Below are positions 58,663 through 64,000 of a stretch of DNA of 64,000 nucleotides, piece by piece. The notes beneath the pieces were generated by a model. That model was not told the DNA's origin and did no database searches. It was given only the letters and a program-made list of their open reading frames with translations. How positions within the stretch are numbered: the stretch's first letter is position 1; each line of letters begins with the position of its first letter. The position numbers and the translations under genes were made by a program. The DNA comes from Actinomycetes bacterium (GTDB taxonomy: Bacteria; Actinomycetota; Actinomycetes; Mycobacteriales; Mycobacteriaceae): positions 1 through 64,000 of the forward strand of contig JAEWRC010000226.1 in the NCBI GenBank assembly GCA_023460175.1, written 5' to 3'.

Positions 58663-59330
58663 TGGTAGATGCCTTCACGTAGCGCGGTGGCGACCGCGGC
58701 GGTGCGGTCACCGACGCCCAACTTTCGGTAGATGGAGCGCAGGTGGCTCTTGACCGTCTCGTCACCGATCACGAGTTTGCCTGCGATACCGCGATTCGAC
58801 AGCCCGGCGACCACGAACGCGAGGATCTCGCTCTCCCGCTGGGTCAACCCGTGCCGCGCGCCCGGCCAGAACTCGTCCCGTTGCAGCCGCGCCGCGGTAT
58901 CGGCCGCCCGGGCTGCCAGTCCGGCGTCGATGGCGGTCGAACCGGCCTGCACATACTCGAGCTGACGAACCAATTCGTCGCTGCTGATGCCTTTCAGCAG
59001 ATACCCCGACGCACCCGCTCGCAGTGCCTGGAACAGGTACTGCTCATCTTCGTACACCGAGAGCAGAACCACTTTGCGGTCCGGGTCCCGTTCCCGAATC
59101 GTGCGGCACAGATCCAGACCGCTGGCCCCCTGCATGCGTACATCGCAGAGCACGATATCGGGCTGAAGGCTGGCGATGACGCCCAGCGCATTCTCCGCTC
59201 CGACGGCCTCACCGACGACACGGACACGATTCTTGAACGACGCCAACATCGCCTTGAGTCCCTCGATGATCATTTCGTGATCATCGACCAGTACCACCCG
59301 CACCGGAACTGCCGCCGTTGCCGCCGTCAT
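58659..59330 (-). CDS. LuxR/NarL-family response regulator
   Basis: Response regulator of 223 residues, partner of the kinase encoded downstream. The receiver domain has VVLVDDHEMIIEGLKAMLAS, phosphoacceptor PDIVLCDVRMQGASGLDLCR, and GASGYLLKGISSDELVRQ with the conserved lysine. The DNA-binding domain reads LTQRESEILAFVVAGLSNRG, IAGKLVIGDETVKSHLRSIY and RKLGVGDRT. I chose ATG 59330 over 59447. A CCCCC-N4-GGGGG palindrome 87 bases upstream may be its binding site. It lies between two halves of the cbb cluster. Confidence 0.9.
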   Translation of the reverse strand: MTAATAAVPVRVVLVDDHEMIIEGLKAMLASFKNRVRVVGEAVGAENALGVIASLQPDIVLCDVRMQGASGLDLCRTIRERDPDRKVVLLSVYEDEQYLFQALRAGASGYLLKGISSDELVRQLEYVQAGSTAIDAGLAARAADTAARLQRDEFWPGARHGLTQRESEILAFVVAGLSNRGIAGKLVIGDETVKSHLRSIYRKLGVGDRTAAVATALREGIYQ

Positions 59331-59416
59331 GTGTTCACCATAAACGCGACAGCAAGGAACCGTACGAAGAATTCCTGGCAGGTCACCGACCGCACAATTG
59401 GGGAACAACCTTCGAT

Positions 59417-59439
59417 TCCCCCACTCGGGGGAGTCGCCA
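59417..59439. promoter_or_regulatory. CCCCC-N4-GGGGG element between the two-component genes and rpe
   Basis: TCCCCC-ACTC-GGGGGA is a perfect 6-base inverted repeat, followed by GTCGCCA. The stretch 59419-59439 nearly matches the nuoA upstream element at 35135-35156, with one base inserted and one changed. It lies in the 163-base divergent gap and could serve both the response regulator gene and rpe. Confidence 0.55.
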
Positions 59440-59493
59440 ACGGGCATACCGTCATAGCGTCGTGAGGCATCCAGCCCTCAGGAGGTTCTGCTC

Positions 59494-60189
59494 GTGACAT
59501 CTCCCCCCGCGACCCTGGTCGCATCCGTACTGCCTGCGGATTTCGCCGAACTCGGCCGCGACGTCACCGCGATCGCGGATGCCGGAATCGACCGGATCCA
59601 ATGGGATGTGATGGACGGTGTGTTCGTCCCGAACATGACCTTCGGACCCGATGTCATCGCCGCCTGCAGGGACCGGGTGGACATCGGCTTCGAAGCCCAT
59701 CTGATGGTCGACGATCCCGATCCCATGTTGGCGCGCTGGGTCGAGGCCGGGTGCGAGATCGTCATTGTGCACGCCGAGACATGTCGGCATCTTCATCGAA
59801 CCCTTTGCGCCATCGAGGATCTCGGCGCCAAGGCAGGAGTCGCGATCAACCCGGCAACCCCACTGTGCGCCGTGGCCGATGTACTCGACCGCACCGATCT
59901 GTTGCTCGTGATGACGGTGAATCCCGGCTTCGGCGGCCAACGGTACCTGGCCAGCATGGAATCCAAGATCGCCGCGGCCAGAACGGAAATCGATCGACGC
60001 GGGCTTCCCATCGAACTCGAGGTCGATGGCGGCATCGGCCCGGCGACCATCGGTCGTGCGGCGCGGGCCGGCGCCGACACATTCTGTGCCGGGTCGGCCC
60101 TGTTCAGCAACTCATCCACCATGTCCGAGCAGGCGGCCGCACTGCGCGCCGCGGCCGGCGAACAGACCGGAAGGCTCGTCGCAGGATGA
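59494..60189 (+). CDS. rpe: Ribulose-phosphate 3-epimerase
   Basis: TIM-barrel epimerase of 231 residues interconverting ribulose- and xylulose-5-phosphate. IQWDVMDGVFVPNMTFGPDV, GFEAHLMVDDP, LLVMTVNPGFGGQRYLASME and ELEVDGGIGP carry the metal and acid-base residues. GTG 59494 follows AGGAGG. It is the first gene of rpe-tkt-prk and overlaps the transketolase gene by four bases. It is probably the Calvin-cycle copy (cbbE). Confidence 0.93.
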   Translation: MTSPPATLVASVLPADFAELGRDVTAIADAGIDRIQWDVMDGVFVPNMTFGPDVIAACRDRVDIGFEAHLMVDDPDPMLARWVEAGCEIVIVHAETCRHLHRTLCAIEDLGAKAGVAINPATPLCAVADVLDRTDLLLVMTVNPGFGGQRYLASMESKIAAARTEIDRRGLPIELEVDGGIGPATIGRAARAGADTFCAGSALFSNSSTMSEQAAALRAAAGEQTGRLVAG

Positions 60190-62240
60190 CCACCACCACG
60201 ACGAACACCGTCACCGCGGCCAACGAACGCAAAACACCTTCCTACTCAGCGGAATTGGATGCGCTGGCGATCAACACCCTGCGCTTCCTGGCGGCCGATA
60301 TGGTGGAGGCCGCCAACAGCGGCCACCCCGGGCTCCCGCTGGGGACCAGCACCATCGCCTGGACCCTGTGGTCGCGCTACCTGCGCCACGATCCGGCGGA
60401 CCCGCAGTGGCCGGACCGGGACCGATTCGTGCTGTCCGCGGGCCACGGGTCGGCGCTGCTGTACGCGCTGCTGCACCTGTTCGGCTACGACCTGCCGATG
60501 TCCGAACTACGCAAGTTCCGCCAACTGGGCTCACGCACACCCGGACACCCCGAGTTCGGCCACACCCCCGGGGTGGAGACCACGACCGGGCCGCTGGGCC
60601 AAGGCATCGCCAACGGGGTCGGGATGGCTCTCGCCGAACGGATGCTGGCCGCGCGGTGCAACACCGCTGAACACACCGTGGTCGACCACCGAACCTGGGT
60701 GCTCGCCGGCGACGGCGATCTCATGGAGGGGCTCAGCCATGAGGCCGCGTCGCTGGCCGGTCGCCTCGGCCTGGACAAACTGACCGTCATCTTCGACGAC
60801 AACGACATCACCATCGATGGCGCCGCGTCGAACTCGTGCGCCGATGACGCTGCTGCGCGATTCACCGCCTACGGCTGGCGAGTGGTCTCGGTGCCGGACG
60901 GTAACGATGCCGAAGCCCTGGGCCAGGCATTTCGTTCGGCAATGGAGTCCGATGGTCGGCCCACGTTCATCCAGGTCCAGACCACCATCGGCTTCGGCGC
61001 GCCGGGCGTGGAAGGTACCCCGAAAGCGCACGGCAGCCCGCTCGGCGCGGCCACGCTCGCCGCGATGCGCAAGCGATTCGATTGGCCCGACCAGTCGTTC
61101 CGGGTACCGGATGCGGTCGGCGCCAGCGCGGCTGCGCTCGCCGCCGCCGGGACCATCACACACGCCGAATGGACTCGCATCCACACCGCCTGGCAGTCGG
61201 CCAATCCCGAGCTGGCCGCCGATTTCGCACTGGACCGAATCGCGCTGCCCACCGATGCCGCAGATGCGCTCGGCCGCTGCGCCCGCGACGTGGCGGTCGC
61301 CGACAGGATGGCCACCAGAAAGGCATCGGGCAAAGCCCTCAACGCCCTGGCCGAAGTCTACCGGGGGCTCGTCGGAGGATCGGCGGACCTCGCCGGGTCG
61401 ACCAATACCGCGATTCCCGGCGGCGATGTCAGCGCCGATGACTTCAGCGGCCGCACGATACATTTCGGCATCCGGGAACACGCGATGGCGGCCGTGATGA
61501 ACGGAATGGCGCTGCATCGCGGCCTGCGTCCATTCGGGAGCACCTTTCTGGTGTTCTCCGACTATCTGCGGCCGGCGCTGCGCCTGTCGGCGTTGATGAA
61601 ACTGCCCGTCGTCTACATCTTCACGCACGATTCGGTGCACGTCGGGGAGGACGGGCCCACACATCAGCCAATCGAGCAGATCGAGGCGTTGCGGCTCATT
61701 CCGGGGCTGACGGTGCTGCGCCCTGCGGACGCGGCGGAGACCGCGATGGCCTGGCAGCTGGCCGCGGAAAATACCAGTGGGCCAACGGCACTCATCCTCA
61801 GCCGGCAGGATCTGCCGACCCTGGGCGGCGACGGGCTCGACGATATCGGTACCCACGGCGCGCGGATCGTCCGGTCCGGCGGCAAGTCCGCCGACGTGGT
61901 TCTGGCCGCCAGTGGGTCCGAGGTTGGACTTGCCCTCGAGGCCGCCGAAATCCTCGGTGAACGCGGCGTGGCGACCACGGTCGCATCGGTGATGTGCCGG
62001 GAGCGCCTGGAGTGCACATCGCACGGCACGTGGGCCGGGTTCCCGGACGCGCCGGTCGTCTGGATCGAGGCAGGTGTCACCACCGGTTGGCGGGCGCTGT
62101 CGAGCCCCCGCGATCGAGTCGTCGGGATCGAACGCTTCGGAGAGAGCGGACCCGGCGCGGCGGTCGCCGCACACATGGGTTTGACGCCCGCCGTGGTCGC
62201 GGATGTCGCCGAGGATGCACTGTCGGGCCGAACCGGCTGA
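60186..62240 (+). CDS. tkt: Transketolase
   Basis: Thiamine-diphosphate enzyme of 684 residues. NSGHPGLPLGTSTIAW, WVLAGDGDLMEGLSHEAASL, IFDDNDITIDGAA, HFGIREHAMAAVMNGMALH and FTHDSVHVGEDGPTHQPIEQ are all diagnostic. It regenerates pentose phosphates in the Calvin cycle. ATG 60186 overlaps the rpe stop. It is probably the cbbT copy, since mycobacteria also carry a housekeeping tkt elsewhere (from general knowledge). Confidence 0.94.
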   Translation: MTTTTTNTVTAANERKTPSYSAELDALAINTLRFLAADMVEAANSGHPGLPLGTSTIAWTLWSRYLRHDPADPQWPDRDRFVLSAGHGSALLYALLHLFGYDLPMSELRKFRQLGSRTPGHPEFGHTPGVETTTGPLGQGIANGVGMALAERMLAARCNTAEHTVVDHRTWVLAGDGDLMEGLSHEAASLAGRLGLDKLTVIFDDNDITIDGAASNSCADDAAARFTAYGWRVVSVPDGNDAEALGQAFRSAMESDGRPTFIQVQTTIGFGAPGVEGTPKAHGSPLGAATLAAMRKRFDWPDQSFRVPDAVGASAAALAAAGTITHAEWTRIHTAWQSANPELAADFALDRIALPTDAADALGRCARDVAVADRMATRKASGKALNALAEVYRGLVGGSADLAGSTNTAIPGGDVSADDFSGRTIHFGIREHAMAAVMNGMALHRGLRPFGSTFLVFSDYLRPALRLSALMKLPVVYIFTHDSVHVGEDGPTHQPIEQIEALRLIPGLTVLRPADAAETAMAWQLAAENTSGPTALILSRQDLPTLGGDGLDDIGTHGARIVRSGGKSADVVLAASGSEVGLALEAAEILGERGVATTVASVMCRERLECTSHGTWAGFPDAPVVWIEAGVTTGWRALSSPRDRVVGIERFGESGPGAAVAAHMGLTPAVVADVAEDALSGRTG

Positions 62241-62255
62241 GCCTCGGGCGGATTC

Positions 62256-63200
62256 GTGGTTCGCGGCAAACTGGTCCGATTCCTCGACAATCACCGGGGA
62301 TCTCGTCGGCGGCCGGTGATGCTCGCGATTGCCGGGGACAGCGCCTCGGGCAAGAGTACGGTCGCCGCGGGATTGGTCAACACGCTGGGGCCGCATCGGT
62401 GCCTGTCCATCTCGACCGACGATTACCACCGCTTCGATCGGCTCGAACGCTCGCTCAACGGGATGACTCCCCTGCACCCGGACTGCAATCACCTCGACAT
62501 CCTCGGCCAGCACCTACAGTTGCTCGCCACCGGGCAGTCCGTCCTCAAACCGGTATACGACCACGCCAGCGGGCGGTTGCTGCGTCCTGTCGTGGTAGAT
62601 CCCGCCGACTACATCATTGTCGAGGGCCTGCTGCCGTTGCACACCAATCTGTGCCGCGCGTGTTTCGACCTCGCCGTGTATCTCGATCCGGATGACAATG
62701 TCCGTCGGGACTGGAAGACCCAGCGCGACTGCGCGTCTCGCGGGTACACCCCGGATCAGGTGCTGACCGAACTTGCCGACCGGGAGTCCGACGCGCAGCA
62801 ATTCGTATTGCCGCAGCGGGCATTCGCCGACCTGGTGGTGCGGTTCGCACCCATCGAGCAGCGCAACGACCCGCCGGATACGCCGCTGTCGGCGACCCTG
62901 CTGCTGCGACCCAACATTCCCCAACCCGATCTCACCTCGGTGCTGCGGCCCGAGATCACCGCCACCATGCACATGGGTCTGGCCAACGATCACGACGGGC
63001 GCCCGGTGGACAGCCTGCACGTGCACGGCTACGTCGATCCCGAGGAGTCCGCGCGGGCGGAGAAGCTGCTCTGGCGAGCGCTCACCGAGGACCGGCTCGA
63101 GATGACCGACGCGCTCGGTGCGATCGCCGGTGGTCACAGCACCCCGTTGGCGGTGACCCAGATGATGCTGCTGTTCCATCTGCTCAAGGCGACGCGATGA
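62256..63200 (+). CDS. Second phosphoribulokinase/uridine kinase-family enzyme
   Basis: P-loop kinase of 314 residues. LAIAGDSASGKSTVAAGLVN, SISTDDYHRFDRLERSLNG, DYIIVEGLLPLHTNLCRACF and LDPDDNVRRDWKTQRDCASR resemble plant/cyanobacterial-type phosphoribulokinases and are clearly unlike the proteobacterial-type enzyme at 19073. The cbb context (after rpe and tkt) supports phosphoribulokinase, but uridine kinase-like activity cannot be excluded. The start is GTG 62256, 15 bases after tkt. Confidence 0.82.
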   Translation: MVRGKLVRFLDNHRGSRRRPVMLAIAGDSASGKSTVAAGLVNTLGPHRCLSISTDDYHRFDRLERSLNGMTPLHPDCNHLDILGQHLQLLATGQSVLKPVYDHASGRLLRPVVVDPADYIIVEGLLPLHTNLCRACFDLAVYLDPDDNVRRDWKTQRDCASRGYTPDQVLTELADRESDAQQFVLPQRAFADLVVRFAPIEQRNDPPDTPLSATLLLRPNIPQPDLTSVLRPEITATMHMGLANDHDGRPVDSLHVHGYVDPEESARAEKLLWRALTEDRLEMTDALGAIAGGHSTPLAVTQMMLLFHLLKATR

Positions 63201-63382
63201 CCCGAGTCGCGCTGAACTCCGGCATCCTCGACGTCGGCGCGCGTTCAGACGAGCTGGCCGTGCAAGATTCGGCTGTCGGTTTACCAGCGCCACCGCTGCT
63301 CGCCGTCCAATGCCGCGCCATCCACCAACATTGCTGGTCGAAAGCTCGGCGACTACGTCCTCCTCAAGGCAACATGGGGTAA
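63197..63382 (+). other. Gap between the second PRK gene and hypA, with a doubtful 61-codon frame
   Basis: The 181 bases between the kinase stop and hypA show no recognisable gene. One frame overlaps the kinase stop in ATGA style (MTRVALNSGILDVGARSDEL) and runs 61 codons up to the hypA start. Its coupling is suggestive, but the composition (several Cys, His, Gln late in the frame) looks random. It may be a decayed gene or leader. Confidence 0.25.
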
Positions 63383-63717
63383 TGCACGAACTATCGCTGT
63401 GTCACGCCATCGCCGGGGTGGTCAAATCGCATACCGCCGGTCGGCAGGTCGATGTCGTGCGGGTCCAAGTCGGCGCCCTGCGCCAGGTGGTGCCCGAATC
63501 GCTGGAGTTCTGCTGGACGTTGGTACGAAGCCATGAGGACATGCCCGAAGCCGAACTCGAACTCGAACTGGTCCCCGCCGAAGTGCGCTGCGGCCAATGC
63601 GGACACCGCGGGGGGCTCGAATCACGCTGGGCGGTGTGCTGTTCTCGATGTCGGAGCGGCGAAGTCGAGGTACTGCGCGGCAATGAGTTTCTGGTGACGT
63701 CACTCGACGTCACGTGA
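63382..63717 (+). CDS. hypA: Hydrogenase nickel-insertion protein HypA
   Basis: Nickel chaperone of 111 residues starting MHELSLCHAIAGVVKSHTA; the His-2/Glu-3 pair binds nickel. The zinc site is CGQCGHRGG and AVCCSRCRSGE. RVQVGALRQVVPESLEFCW is the conserved core. It works with HypB to load nickel into HucL and lies 14 bases before hypB, apart from the main hyp operon. Confidence 0.94.
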   Translation: MHELSLCHAIAGVVKSHTAGRQVDVVRVQVGALRQVVPESLEFCWTLVRSHEDMPEAELELELVPAEVRCGQCGHRGGLESRWAVCCSRCRSGEVEVLRGNEFLVTSLDVT

Positions 63718-63731
63718 CGAAAGGTCTCACT

Positions 63732-64000
63732 ATGGGTCGATTCCACCGCCACGATGACGGTACGGTGCACGATCACGAACATCACGGGCACGACGGGCAC
63801 GACGGGCACGACGGGCACGACCACGGCGACCATAGCGGATACGGAACCGGCGCCCAACGCGTGGAGGTGCTCGAATCGATCTTCGCCGAGAACGACATCC
63901 GCGCCGGCATCAACCGCGATCTCCTCGAGGCGAACGGGATCCGCGCCCTGAATCTGATGAGCTCCCCGGGTTCCGGGAAGACCACCGTGCTGGCGTCCAC
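63732..64000 (+). CDS. hypB: Hydrogenase nickel GTPase HypB (partial, N-terminal part)
   Basis: The first 89 codons are present; the gene continues past the right edge. A histidine- and aspartate-rich nickel-storage segment (residues 5-34, HDGHDG repeats) leads to RVEVLESIFAENDIRAGINR and the GTPase P loop LMSSPGSGKTTVLAS. It stores and inserts nickel for [NiFe] hydrogenase. Confidence 0.94.
   Translation, partial: MGRFHRHDDGTVHDHEHHGHDGHDGHDGHDHGDHSGYGTGAQRVEVLESIFAENDIRAGINRDLLEANGIRALNLMSSPGSGKTTVLAS
63786..63821 (+). repeat. GGGCACGAC x4 tandem repeat in hypB
   Basis: Four exact 9-base units encode Gly-His-Asp triplets in the metal-storage region of HypB. Copy-number change would alter the number of histidines without shifting the frame. 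Confidence 0.9.

Noticed and set aside
59417..59439. DosR (DevR) box
   Set aside because: The GGGACT-type core and AGTCCC arm spacing of the DosR consensus are not matched.
63786..63821. Possible CRISPR or satellite array
   Set aside because: The unit is only 9 bases with no spacers, and it encodes the HypB histidine-rich tail in frame.
1..64000. Insertion sequences, integrases, tRNA-flanked attachment sites
   Set aside because: No transposase or integrase motif and no tRNA was recognised, so the island's boundaries cannot be assigned to a mobile element from this window.

Overview
The window is high-GC DNA from a mycobacterium, most likely a fast-growing Mycobacterium/Mycolicibacterium. 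The left end (1-9110) has the gene order remembered from the M. tuberculosis nrdE-to-cyp136 neighbourhood (Rv3051c to Rv3059): nrdHIE, an FMN reductase, a TetR regulator, the DinB2 polymerase, a short-chain dehydrogenase, a second TetR regulator and cyp136. The protein sequences fit that assignment. No rRNA, tRNA, CRISPR array, insertion sequence or phage gene was seen.

Region by region. (1) 1-9110: class Ib ribonucleotide reductase with a pair of NrdR boxes, then the conserved block above. An extra AAA ATPase gene sits between the polymerase and the dehydrogenase. (2) 9112-16971: a sulfide/persulfide handling cluster. It holds a CstR-like repressor, a DUF302 protein, a TauE/SafE exporter, a membrane-anchored rhodanese, a CstB-like persulfide dioxygenase-rhodanese, a sulfide:quinone oxidoreductase, and an ArsR regulator coupled to a SulP transporter. 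Four copies of a 16-bp ATACCC-type operator lie between the two divergent arms and a fifth lies before cstR. A stand-alone LeuA regulatory domain lies at the left edge. (3) 17113-19957: a receiver-domain protein resembling Rv3143, a UsfY-like membrane protein, and two Calvin-cycle genes, class I fructose-1,6-bisphosphatase and phosphoribulokinase. (4) 19973-35059: a complete 14-gene nuoA-N operon (complex I), read leftward. (5) 35177-51163: one long leftward hydrogenase operon encoding a Huc-type group 2a [NiFe] hydrogenase (hucM, hucS, hucL), its protease, a NifU/Rieske protein (hucE), NHL and TPR proteins, the maturation proteins HypF, C, E, C and D, two SIS-domain proteins and two conserved unknowns. 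An AraC regulator diverges from it. (6) 52493-63200: red-type RuBisCO (cbbL, cbbS) with activase cbbX and a LysR regulator cbbR on the minus strand, and a divergent class I aldolase. A GAF histidine kinase/LuxR response regulator pair follows, then ribulose-phosphate epimerase, transketolase and a second, unrelated-looking phosphoribulokinase. (7) 63382-64000: hypA and the 5' part of hypB.

Together, regions 3-7 look like a chemolithoautotrophy island. Huc would oxidise H2 (possibly at trace levels) and pass electrons to quinone. Complex I could produce NADH by reverse electron flow or serve ordinary respiration. The Calvin cycle would fix CO2 with its own set of sugar-phosphate enzymes. The neighbouring sulfide:quinone oxidoreductase/persulfide dioxygenase cluster could be a second electron source or simply detoxification. 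The genes are tightly packed, with many ATGA or GTGA start-stop overlaps. Starts were chosen by these overlaps, by Shine-Dalgarno-like sequences and by family length. All family names and comparisons with other species come from memory and sequence reading, without database searches.
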